Below, in pieces: positions 21,601 through 32,131 of a stretch of 64,000 nucleotides of DNA. Position 1 is the first letter of the stretch. Every line of letters starts with the position of its first letter. Under the pieces are notes generated by a model, which worked only from the letters and a program-made list of their open reading frames with translations, was not told where the DNA came from and did no database searches. This DNA is from Mortierella sp. BCC40632. Its lineage: Eukaryota; Mortierellomycota; Mortierellomycetes; Mortierellales; Mortierellaceae. The translations under genes and the position numbers were made by a program. The stretch covers positions 2,223,501 through 2,287,500 of the forward strand of contig WAEK01000009.1 of NCBI GenBank assembly GCA_011634665.1, read 5' to 3'.

Positions 21601-23131
21601 CCCTAGCGCGTCCAAGGATGAATTCAACATGACATACTGTGTTGATGACTGGATATCGGGCAAGGAACCAGGGTTCTTGATCAAGGAATTCATCTGTGAT
21701 ATCTCCAAGGAGGATCTGACGGTGCGACAACGAGGCAAGGCGGGCTACCGTGCTGCTGTGAAGCAGCTTTCATTCGAACAGCTTTTCCATCACATCAACG
21801 AATTGCGCCATTCATCGTTCAGCCCGCACCATTATGACAAGAAGGGGTATCTAATCCGTGGATCTATCCGAACGAATGGACACCGCTTACAGTTACTGGC
21901 TTATAAACTACGGGAACTCCAATCGGTTAGATTTCGGCGTTACCCACAGAAAAAGCTACCGAATCAACTAACCTGTACGACGGGTGGAACCGATTATTAT
22001 CTCACCGAAATCCGCAACTTGATAACTTGCCCAAATGATGTAAACAGCCTGCTGGGCTGTTCCCCCGACGAAGTCCGGGAAAAAGTGCGCGTTCTGGGCT
22101 TGGACCTTGGACAGGCCTTCGTTGTTGGAGCTAGTGCGGTACAGGCCACGGCTCCCACGCGCAGACGCCGGAGACGACACAAACGTCGTAAGAAAAGAGG
22201 AAGTCGTGGTAAGAAGCGAAGCAACGCCGGCAAGATTGCAAAAACCGACTACTACAACTTAGCTGTGAAACAGAAAGCCGTTTACCAGCCGACATTAAAG
22301 TTTCGACACTGGTTGGAGGCAAGGAAAGCCCGCGCCATCAATAACGCTGATCCCAAAACCATCTGCGAAATCGAATCGCATTTGCCACCTATCCGAGGCC
22401 CGTGCGCCAGTTTGGAGAAATACGTGGAACATGAAAGCAAGTACGCTGACAATTTGGATCAGTTTTACAACAGGAACCAGGTGTACAGGAAATATAGCTG
22501 GGACGCCAAGAAGGCCCTTCAAGAAGAATACAGACGCGTCGCAGACAGTTTGTTGAAAATGATCGGTGGATCTATAGGTGCCCAGACCAATAACAAAGTT
22601 GTCATTGGCGTAGGTCTGAGCAAGTTTTCTGCAAAAACCAGGCTTTCATCGTTGGACGGCACTTTCAGCTCATACTTTATTCGAACAGTAAGTCCCTATG
22701 CTTGTGAATTTTTATTCATTTTATTAGCAAGCTCTTCTTGCGCTGATATTTTTCTCTCGTTTTCTCTGTAGGCAAGGGCGCTCGGGTACACTATCGTGGG
22801 TGTTAACGAATACTATACATCAAAAAAATGCCCGTCCTGCACAAAGTTCGTCTCTCAGGTTGGCGATAATATCAGGTGCTATTATTGCGAAGGGTGCCGG
22901 AAATATTTGCACAGGGACGTCATGGCCGCCAACAACATTTGCAATGTGGTCCTCGGCCATTTAGAGAGTCAAGAAAGGCCAAAGTACCTACAGCCGGTAG
23001 ACGAACATGGTAATTACCCATGGATGCAGGAACCCCAGCGACTCGCTAACGAACGCAAGAGAAGGGCAGTGACAAGCGAGGAGGATCCCACGAAGAAGCG
23101 CAAAGGCAGCACAGCTCGTAACAGCACATAG
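18645..23131 (+). CDS. XPG/FEN1-like nuclease fused to a Fanzor (TnpB-like) RNA-guided-type nuclease
   Basis: Six exons: 18645-18864, 18954-19529, 19616-19865, 19956-21261, 21359-22687, 22772-23131; all introns are 86-98 bp or shorter, GT-AG, and join in frame to 1346 residues. The start MGIQGLW is the canonical XPG/FEN1 N-terminus. Residues 1 to about 350 form that domain with D41, D84 (YFDGD), E167 and E169 (CETEAD), D188 and D190 (SRDSD) and D241 (KNDY) matching the seven metal-binding acids of FEN1. A Ser/Thr/Pro-rich linker runs to about 780. The C-terminal Fanzor part has RuvC-I D1033 (LGLDLG), a basic insert at 1052-1071, a glycine instead of glutamate at the canonical RuvC-II site (VVIGVGLSKF, 1198-1207), an alternative E1240 (GVNEYYTSKKC), a C4 finger (C1247, C1250, C1263, C1266) and RuvC-III D1276 (HRDVMAANNI). 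Eukaryotic Fanzors are RNA-guided DNA nucleases of transposons; flap-nuclease fusion and activity are inferred from sequence only. Confidence 0.9.
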
Positions 23132-23933
23132 TTTTTTTATAGCTAGTCTATTTTTTTCCCCATATTTGTGTGTTCGGAAACACACTCTTTGGATGTGCTC
23201 TGCATATCCAGCAGATTGCGGTGGAGCTCCTAGATGTGATTTGTGATTTCGGTGACGTCATCTGGTCGAGATTTTCACTGCTTTCTAATAGTCAGTATCT
23301 CCAAGCAAAGACGCGTCATTATGAAGAAAAAAAAAAGGCCTCTCTCAACAAACTCATTGTTCTTGCATGTATACAAATTGAAGGTAGTATAGCGACAAAT
23401 TTAATTCATCGTGTAATTGCTCCCAGCGTGCCTTGGAGGGTGGGATGCTCAGCAATTCTGTTGTGCATTCATACGGATGTCACCTTTCAGCCACTGTCCA
23501 GAAACCCTCTGCGTCTGGTTATGCTCATTGTTGCTCATCTGATGCCTCTTTGGTGCTAGCAGAGAGGGGAGCTTTTGCAGGTCCAATGTCACTCCTTCAA
23601 CCGATGTGTTTAAGTAGAAACAGTGATAACCAGTTGCCTTTTCATGTGACTTGACGAGTCATAGGCAATGCAAAAAACATTCAAAGAGTTCCTTCTCGCG
23701 GATACGCACCAACATCTTTACCTTGGACGCAATTTATGCATGTTACATGGCATATCTCGGACGTGCCGGACGAATGGTTTCGAATCTGCAAAGCGAGAGA
23801 AGCCCAGCTTTGAAGAATGTCGCACAATTTACAAGGATACACTCACCCAAACAACATCAAGTCATGCGCAAGCCAAGGCGGCAAAAATCGTCCTCACCGC
23901 CATTGACCAGCATGCTGAAGGTAAGAATTGAAG

Positions 23934-23937
<4 letters not shown>
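23132..23937 (+). other. 3' non-coding region of the XPG-Fanzor gene, possible guide-RNA source
   Basis: About 800 bp without a recognisable gene. It begins with T-rich sequence, and contains a small hairpin GTGTGTTCGGAAACACAC near 23168-23185. An 87-residue ATG frame at 23668-23931 is of unknown value. In described Fanzor and TnpB systems the guide RNA comes from the element end downstream of the nuclease gene, so this is where to look; no guide is demonstrated. A T tract of about 30 bases at 23938-23967 follows. Confidence 0.3.
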
Positions 23938-23967
<30 letters not shown>

Positions 23968-23970
<3 letters not shown>

Positions 23971-25392
23971 GGCCCCGTGGGGTTTTTTTATTCGTCGGCG
24001 CGCGTCTGTCCATGCTCTGCAAAGGACATGGCCTCCGCTGCCTCTTTTTGAAAAGAAAAATAACTATCTAAACATAAAGGGGAAGTGGAGGGGGACGACC
24101 CAGAAACGATATAGGTGGAAAATAAAAATACAAAGCAGATGGGAGATATTTTTTTCTTCTTCTTCTTCTTCTACATACTCTTATACTCTTCTATGAATGC
24201 CTTCACCAAAGTACCAATTGGAGACAGGAAGTGAGGGCCCATCAATTAGTGCGATATGAACTGTCAAGTTTGTCTATGGAATATAGTAGCTGAGAGATGT
24301 TAGTGGCAAGAATATGGATTAAATATAGACAAAAGAGATGCTGCAGCTATTGCCCATATTGCTTGTTGTGTTCAAGGTGTAGACTCTAACAACAAACTTA
24401 GGTTTAATGGGATCTTTGTATGATCCAGTGGTTCCTCAGGCCGACATCAAAAATCTTGCAAGCAACAATCTTATTGATTTTTTTTTTATTTTTCTAGTTT
24501 CCTCACGAAATAGCAATGCAGGCAGAGACTACTATAATAAAAAGCAGGATTGTTTTTATCAAGGACACAAAAAGACCATACTTCATTGAAAGGGAACAAA
24601 GATAGGTAGGAGTTAGGAAAGAGCTTTTGTTGAAGACTGACTTTGCTAGGAGACGCGCTCGTCATATCCATTTGTAACTAGTAGATTGTTCACGGAGTTC
24701 TCCACTTTCCCAATGCATCAGCACTCTAGAAGTTAGAACCGGATTCTACCTAGATCTAATGGAGGTGTCTAAGGAGCAAAGGGTAGTTCGTGGTGACCTT
24801 CTACATGAGTTTACCATTGGGTAGACTGCGTTCCGTACGGTCAAAAAAAAGCGGTAGGGACAATAATCCTTTCCAGTAATCTTACTGAACTACAGCAGCC
24901 GTATCATGCCTCGTTCAAACTTTGGACTTCGCTCTGAGGTATTGCTTGTGCCCAGGGCGTCTTATAGTGCAGTTTTCCTAAACATAAACGTATTGCCGAA
25001 AAGTACACCCCAACACAAGAACTCATGATTGATCTGACTTTTCTCTTGGCTGTCCCATTCGTCAGTTGAAATTTGTATCCTCTGTACTTGGTATCCTCTT
25101 TTATGCCTCTACACAACGTCCCATTATACACATTTACTTACTCTCTCTGCATTGTTTTACTTGCCCCCTAACTAAATGCGCGTCGTCTCCATGGTGACTC
25201 GTAATCTGTTTCTTGCTTGAACTCCGTCGTTTAATACACGTTATGGCGCTATCGCACCCATGTCTATTTCTTTCTGGTCCCATTCATACCATCCGAATAA
25301 CTCTTTGTTCCCAACTACTACCTCATAACTTTTTTCCGAACTGAACCCCATCTTTCCCTCCAGAGGCCACTGCTGTACCAATCTTTGTCACC
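23968..25392. other. No recognisable gene
   Basis: AT-rich, scattered short frames only. The last few hundred bases are pyrimidine-rich and presumably contain the promoter of the hAT gene starting at 25393. Confidence 0.45.
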
Positions 25393-27971
25393 ATGAGTCG
25401 TCGCGGCCAGTCCCAATCATCTACTGATGAAAGCAATAGCCCTTGCCTTACGGTAATGTATTGATATCTGTGGTTCTAATGAACGATGAGTCTACATTAT
25501 TGCTTATTATTGTTTTTTGTTAATCCTCACATCTACACCGACTTTTCTAATTCATGATAGGCCTCGCTGTTGATAGCAGAGGCTGCGAAAGGTTTAGACG
25601 AACAACAGGATCAAAGCAACTCGCAAAACTTCACATTCCATCAGCCCAGCGATAACTTAGAAATTGGTTCATACCCTAGCAGCGTCAGCACACAGCCTCT
25701 CCCGTCTCCAATCACCTCTCCTACTTTTCGAGCCACGCGAAAGGACAAAGGGGTGGACAGACGCCCAAACAGCTCTTTTGATGACAGCACCGATATGATT
25801 GAGATTGAGAACTCATACTTTGTTGACACTGATGATGACGCTCCCTACAATACAACGGCTCAGAAAGAGAGGGCTGTACGTTCTAAAAGGAATGAGAAAG
25901 GCAAAGAACACAGTGGATCATCCTGGGCTTGGGGATACACCGAGAGGAAACAAGGGCCAGATGGAACCATACGCGCGTACTGCAAGTTGAAACCATGCAA
26001 GCAAAAGGGAGGGTGGACAACTGGAGGTGGCGCCACCACTTCAATCATAAGGCACCTTCGAAAAGATCATAATAGCTCTATCAAGCCAGAGTACAGACTC
26101 GACAACCTTGATGCGGATTCCGAGAGTTTAATCGAGACAGCCTTGAAAAAACAGGCCTCAAAAGTCATACCGTTCACAAAAGAGGCTTGGAGAGATGCAC
26201 AGTGTAGGCTATTGGTGAAGCACAAATTGCCCTTCACACTTTTCGAATCGGACTTCCTCAAACACCTATTTCAACTTGCTCTTGCCGCTGGGTCTTTCGA
26301 ACAATTGTTCTTTCCATTAGATACCACCATGGCAAGAATTGTAAGCACGCCTATTACGCTGGACAGCAATGCAAGTAGAAAGAAACCTTCACGACAAACT
26401 AGTGTCCTAAATTTCTATTCTCCATTTCAGATACTTTTGTTTTTTCCATTCTTATTTTCGAGGATTATGCACAGTCCGTTGCACGGGGCTACTGCGAAGG
26501 GGCATGTTATTCTACAAATAAGCAACGCTAAATGAGGTCAAAAACATCTGAAATGGAGAATAATACTTTTTTTATTTTTTTTTCTTCAGATTTCTGACGT
26601 GTACGTTACGATGGAAAAAAAGATCAAGGATCAACTACACGATGTCCCTAAAATTGCCTTCACCTTGGATGGATGGACAAGCCCCTATCGAGAATCCTTT
26701 CTCGGAGTTACAGCGCACTTCATCGACAGCAACTGGAAGTTGCAGGATTTAAATATTGGATTTGAGCCATTGTCTGGTTCACACACAGGCGAAGCTTAAA
26801 TGCGAGCCTTTGTCAAGGTCGTAGAGAAGTTTGGGCTCCAGCGCAAGATCCTCTCAATTACATCTGATAATGCTTCAAATGTCCTCAAGTTAATGAAGTC
26901 GTTAGCAGCATATACGGAAGATAATCCTGACTGGTATTGCCCTAAAATCACAAGAGATTTGCTCACTTCCTACACTCAAGTATATTCTTTGAAAACACTA
27001 ACAGATTTATCCATTGAAAATTACTACTATTTACTCAGGGACATATTTAATGCCGATGAGCAACATGTACCATGCCTTGCGCATGTGCTAAACTTGGCCG
27101 TCCAGGCACTTTTAGGCGCTCATGGCTTAGGGACAAGCGCAACGGCAGCCTCAGGGACATTGGCTTACGAGGACGATGATAATGAAGAAGCATTTGAGCG
27201 GGGCGACTTTTGGTTGAACGAGGGAGACAGCGATGAGGAAGGAAGCGGAGAAGATCTCGACAATAATGACACCGGGGCAGTTACCAAGGTGGCTCTTAAC
27301 AAGCTAAGGAAGGCTGTCGCTACTATCAGGTTAGGACTTGTACAACTTTGACTTTCCTGGTCGATACATAATTTCGACGACTACTGAATAGCCTTTTTTC
27401 ATTGGATAGACGATCAAATCTGCTTAATGAGACATTCAAGAATGCCACACGTTCCCCTTCCAGATCTAAGGGTCTCTGCCCCCTGCTGGATGTTAAAACA
27501 CGATGGGGTTCGACACTTGTCATGATTGAACGTGCAATTGACTGTCGAGCCGCACTCAATGACGTTTTATTTGGGTCTCATGGCAATCTTAGGGCTTTAA
27601 TATTGGAGGCTGAAGAGTGGGAGCGTCTTGAAACACTCGGGGCGCTGTTGAAAGAGTTCCACATCACTACGACGAAGGCTTGTGCCAGCAAGGGATATGC
27701 AACCATCAATCTAAGTATCACTATTTACAACGACCTAATGGAGACCATTGAGAAGTTCATTCAGGACAAGGGTAACCAAAGAAAATATGCGGATTTGGTA
27801 TCAGGAGCAGAGGCAGCTTACGAAAAACTGAAACAGTACTACGCCGCGACGGACAAGTCACCAATCTACTCCATAGCCACCGCACTTCATCCGTTCCAAC
27901 GCTACCAATATTGGATCGATGAAGAATGGGATGAAGAGATGACAGCAGAAGCCAAGGCAGCTGTCCGCTAG
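25393..27971 (+). pseudogene. hAT-family transposase gene, nonsense-mutated and lacking its C-terminus
   Basis: Exons 25393-25452 (ATG in CACCATGAG), 25561-26340 and 26590 onward, with a further intron at about 27331-27410; junctions are GT-AG and in frame. Order: acidic N-terminus, BED-type zinc finger (SSWAWGYTER, C...C...H...H ending IIRHLRKDHN), then the RNase H-like core with FTLDGWTSPY (catalytic D), GSHTGEA, ITSDNASN (second D), HVPCLAHVLNLAVQ, and LDVKTRWGSTLVM. A TAA at 26797-26799 interrupts the core right after HTGEA while the frame continues beyond it, so a single stop disables it. The frame ends at 27971 without the hAT dimerisation region and its catalytic glutamate. Intron 2 carries a miniature element. 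Confidence 0.88.
26416..26562. mobile_element. 143-bp miniature inverted-repeat element with TA duplication
   Basis: Spans 26418-26560. The ends are perfect 15-bp inverted repeats TTCTCCATTTCAGAT, extending imperfectly to about 21 bp, and both flanks are TA (26416-26417 and 26561-26562). Size and TA target suit a Tc1/mariner (Stowaway-like) MITE. It lies within intron 2 of the hAT gene, so it is spliced out. Confidence 0.7.
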
Positions 27972-28541
27972 GACATGCACCTGTAGTAGTATCTTGATTG
28001 CTATTCTAACGATCAGCGGGGCGGACTGCGCTCAACAAGATTGGGGTGAAATGCAATGCTAAAGAGTCGAAAGAGAGGAAGAGTACAAGCCCAATACACC
28101 ATAAATCCAATAAAGAGAACCTTGGTCCTGCGCAACATGTGTCCAGATTTGTGTTCACTTGCCGATTGGTCGCAGTAGGAGGGACGAGACTACAGTACGC
28201 CATTGAACATGCCTGGGGTAGCAGATTTTTTTTCTTTCTCATCCCTAGCCGCCTCCGTTTTGCCATCCCTGGGCTTCATTCTTCACGAACAGGCCAAAAG
28301 AGCCCTGATTCATATAGATTGCTATAAACGTTCAATGCAAAAAAAAAAAAAAAAAAAAGCCCAAGTCACATCTGCCTCCCCCCAGAGCAAAGCCCAAGTC
28401 CAAGCCCAGCACGAGATAGTTTGACTCTCTCCGCCAGGAGACATTGACCACCTTCATTCGTCGTTTCCTGTTGGATTTCTTTACATATTCATCCCCATTC
28501 TTTGCATTCTTTGCATCTCCCGAATCACCTCCCCACCTAGC

Positions 28542-31017
28542 ATGCATTCCACAGTGCCAACCTCACAGCTGCACCCATTTCTCCTTCCTGAATTGGTAGC
28601 ACTGATTGCCTCATTCCTCTCACCCAATGACATCATCACATGCAGAGCCGTCTCCCGTCATTGGCGCATCGTATTTGCACCATTCCTCCAGCTCTCAGGC
28701 TCCCTTTGGAACCATGACTCCTCCCTTCGACTCAACGCCGACTCTGTCCTAGACGCCCTTGGGCCGTTTGTTCGTAGTCTTAAGAATGTCGAGCCAACCC
28801 GAGCAGACCTCGAAACTGTCCTCCAGACTTGTCCTGCTCTAGTTTGTCTGGGGCTCTCTGTACAACCAACCGCTGCGGTTGATGTTCAAGCAATAAGCCG
28901 TTTAATGAATGACAGCCGCATGCGCCAGCTCGAACGGCTACAAATTTGCTCACAGACTCAACGAGGATCTACAGCGCTATTGTTCTGCATTGCTGATGTT
29001 GGCTACCGCCGCTTGCACCGTCTTCAATCAGAAATATACCAGAACACATCACATTTGTCACAGGAGGCTGGCCCTCCTCAACAGCCACTACACCACTCCT
29101 CTGTCCTTTATCCGGACTCTCCATCAGAGACCCCTGTTCTTCAAGAGTTGGTCATTGAGCACGCATTCCGGCGATGTCAGCGGACGCCTATTTCTTGGGA
29201 GCATCTCGAGTCAGTCCTGACCATGAACAAGCATTTGCGTCGACTTGCCATCAAAAACACGGTGCTTGTGGAGGCAACCGAAGAGATCTCGATTGACCCA
29301 CTCGAGTTTGATCTGGATGTTTACCCAGACGAAGAGTCAACAACGAATAGCATTCCCGGATGGGGATTTGTCAGGACAATACTGAAAAAGGCCCATCTTT
29401 GGGCAATAAGAGAGGTCCTCCAAAGGCATCCGATCCTGTCTTTATCAGGCGAGACAACTCGACTCAGGTTCCCGACTCTCGCCAATCTGGAGACGCCGTC
29501 ACACGGATCGATGACATCTATTGCCTCAGAACTGGAGGAGGTTTCGGCTTGGCCATTCGCTCATCTTGAGAGCATCCGGATTGACAATGTTCTCCTCTCT
29601 GAGCCACTTCTTGCAGATATGCTGAGCCGGTGTCCAGCATTGCGACATTTGGATCTGAACCTCGACTGCTCAGGGAACCCTTCTAGCGAATCATGGTACC
29701 GCTGGATCGGATCCTGTCGACAGCTCGAGTCCATCAAAATCATGACTACAGGGATATACCGACTGACTTTGGACATATATCGCTTTTGGATGCTGGCCCC
29801 TCCAACGTTAAAGTCCTTTGAGATTGGAGGATGTCGGTATGGTCCGGTCCACTTCAATGCGGCCCCTGTATTCAACGTTTCTCTCCCATCGCCATCGCCT
29901 GTTCTGAACGAGAATGTAAGTGTGGTGTTCATGTTATAGATTGGTCTTGGGAATCTGGTGTTCACTAGCGGCGAAGCGCTGAGAAACCAACATGACTGAC
30001 TGGCTGACTGACTGACTTTTTTTTTTTTTTTTTTTCAACTTGATTCAGATTCCAGGAAGCTCGTTGACGACACTCTGTCTTCTTGTTGCCATTCCAATAT
30101 CAACTGAGGCGATCTGTTGCTTAATGGCTAGTTGTCGATCCTTAGTAGATCTTGTCCTCTGGATCCAGTGTTTTGTGCCAGAATCTAGCATGAACACTAC
30201 ACCAATGACATCGCCACTGACAGTAAATTCCATCGTAGACCCAGTATTGACTACACCAGAGACAGCAGTAGCGACTCGTTTCTTCCCAGAATGGGGGTGT
30301 GGCCGTACGCTGAAACGGCTTGTGATAAAATCTCTCTTTGGTCATGGTGGCTCTCATATGGATCCTCGACTTCCAGAGTTTATGAGTCGACTCGGAGACT
30401 TGACGGTGCTTGAACGACTCAAATTCCCACTGATGCTGTTGAGTACCCTAATCGAATGTGGAGACGATCGGTATTCAAAATTTGCAGCCTTACTGGATGA
30501 GCACGAGTTGGGCAGAAAAGTTGATCTAGACAATTCCTCAGTGTCTCCAAAGTTGTGGGACCCTTCTCCAGCCAAGGAGTCTTCCTCAGAGTCAACTTCG
30601 ATGCCGTCCTTAAAGTCCAAACGTCGTCAGAGTTCAATTCAAATTGCCAAGGTCAACAAATTCTTTACTGCTTGGAAAAATTCCTTGGAGACCAAGGTCA
30701 TTGCAGACTGGACAGAAATGGATGAGAAGCCGACTCTTGAGGAGAGGATGATCAACTATTTACCTCATATGCCCTCGATCCAACGCGTGACTCTGTCTGG
30801 AACAGGACCTAGTTTATCGTCACTGGTTCCCAAGCTGCAGATGCGGTTTCTTCATATCTTGATGGCGGCCATGCCAAGGATTCGAACGATCTTGACTATG
30901 GTAGAGCTGTATGGAGATGATCATCGAAAAACGTTTGGGGATCTCCAGGAACGATTTTTAAACGAGTACGGTAGGATGGGAGTTCAGCTTTTGATGGGCG
31001 AGGGAGAGTCAATATAA
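28542..31017 (+). CDS. F-box protein with LRR-like repeats
   Basis: Two exons, 28542-29915 and 30049-31017, with a GTAAGT donor and a CAG acceptor behind a T tract, in frame, 780 residues. Residues about 13-50 are an F-box (LLPELVALIASFLSPNDIITCRAVSR is its core, with HWRIVFAPFL), which in family members binds Skp1 in an SCF ubiquitin ligase. The rest has scattered leucine-rich segments (ALRHLDLNLDCSG, LESIRIDNVLLSEPLLADML, LKSFEIGGC) as in fungal F-box/LRR proteins that select substrates; the target is unknown. The start codon is the first ATG before the F-box. It is the longest clearly intact host-type gene in the window, and no break is seen. Confidence 0.85.
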
Positions 31018-31421
31018 CCCTACAAATCAATAGTCCAGCAGATCCTGCTCCATACTGAATATGACGATCCGAGCTTTTTTTTTTTAACAAAATAGAGATA
31101 CGTACCTGCATAGAAAGACCCGACCATCAGGTAGACTATGAAAAGACATAAATGACCTGCTGCTGTTTGTCAATCGAGGACCTTTGACTGGTGAAGAGGC
31201 GAGATTTTTTGCATTTCGTTTATTTAGATCCTTGACTTTTCACTTTGTTGTTCTTGCAAACCATTGCTGCCATTTTCTCTGGGTGTGTTACTGGGTGTTC
31301 AGTGTAGGAATGAGGGGAACGTTGAACAAATCTTGAATAATGTCTGTCCTAGACATGTCTCACCATAAAGACTTTGCTTTTATTGCAGCTCTTAACCTTT
31401 TGAGCAATGTTTTCCCTCCTA

Positions 31422-32042
31422 CTAAAGAAAAAAGTATTTACGAACCAACAACTCGCTAGAGGAGACAGAGATGCTGAGGTTCGATTTGGAGTTTGTGCTG
31501 AGTCCCGGTATTTTCCTTGTGGTTCTTTCTGCTCTGATATCGAGTGTAAGCATCAAAGCTGAAATACAACCCGGAATGACTGGTGTATACAACGAAAACG
31601 GAAACGACCGGGTTGGTGTCGGGAAGAGATACAACAGCCTAAACTCCCACCCACTGACGTTGCCATTGTCTGCCGTGTAGAATTCCCAGCCTTTTCCAGC
31701 CGTTTTTTCCAAACCGTTGAAGACACAATTTATAGCCATTTCGAAGGCTCTGACAAGTTGCGGATTCATAGTAATATGCAAGCTATCCGTGAGATATTTC
31801 TTTAGATCTGATACGACCATCTCAACGTTTGCGTCTTGACAGTTGATCGTGTTTTCAGTTAGTCCACCATATTGTATCTCGGAGTCCGACCACTTCTTGA
31901 CCTTATTTTCCAATTTGGGCCAATTGAATCGGGTATGGTCCGAAACATTCTCCTCGTAGAGTTGTTGCACTTGACCAAGGGTTTTGATAAGACTCCCTGG
32001 CACCAAATTAACTAATAGGTATTCTTTTCGTTCCTGGGCCAT
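31422..32042 (-). CDS. Candidate Cyt/volvatoxin-like pore-forming protein
   Basis: Single-exon frame of 206 residues with its own ATG at 32042. The N-terminal half is helical and charged, and the C-terminal half alternates hydrophobic and polar residues as in beta-strands (WEFRLLYLF, then ISALMLTLDI, then SNLSISV). The layout, length (Cyt-type proteins are about 200-260 residues) and the aromatic WEFYTADNG segment recall the Cyt delta-endotoxin/volvatoxin fold, known from Bacillus and some fungi. Similarity is weak and judged by eye. No signal peptide is seen, consistent with that family in fungi. It could equally be an unrelated fungal protein. Confidence 0.4.
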   Translation of the reverse strand: MAQERKEYLLVNLVPGSLIKTLGQVQQLYEENVSDHTRFNWPKLENKVKKWSDSEIQYGGLTENTINCQDANVEMVVSDLKKYLTDSLHITMNPQLVRAFEMAINCVFNGLEKTAGKGWEFYTADNGNVSGWEFRLLYLFPTPTRSFPFSLYTPVIPGCISALMLTLDIRAERTTRKIPGLSTNSKSNLSISVSSSELLVRKYFFL

Positions 32043-32131
32043 TCTTTGTTAAATACGATTAAAATTGAATGAGATCTGATTAGTTTATAGTCTTCATTGG
32101 GTGCTAGCAACGTCGACGAGGGCGGCTATTG

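Noticed and set aside
21359..23131. Bacterial IS605/TnpB contamination
   Set aside because: The coding region is interrupted by several GT-AG introns, has a long basic insert and is fused in frame to a eukaryotic XPG-type domain.
15600..24300. Long terminal inverted repeats enclosing the MULE and Fanzor genes
   Set aside because: Comparison of 15599-15736 with 23132-24200 by eye gave only chance matches of under 12 bases.
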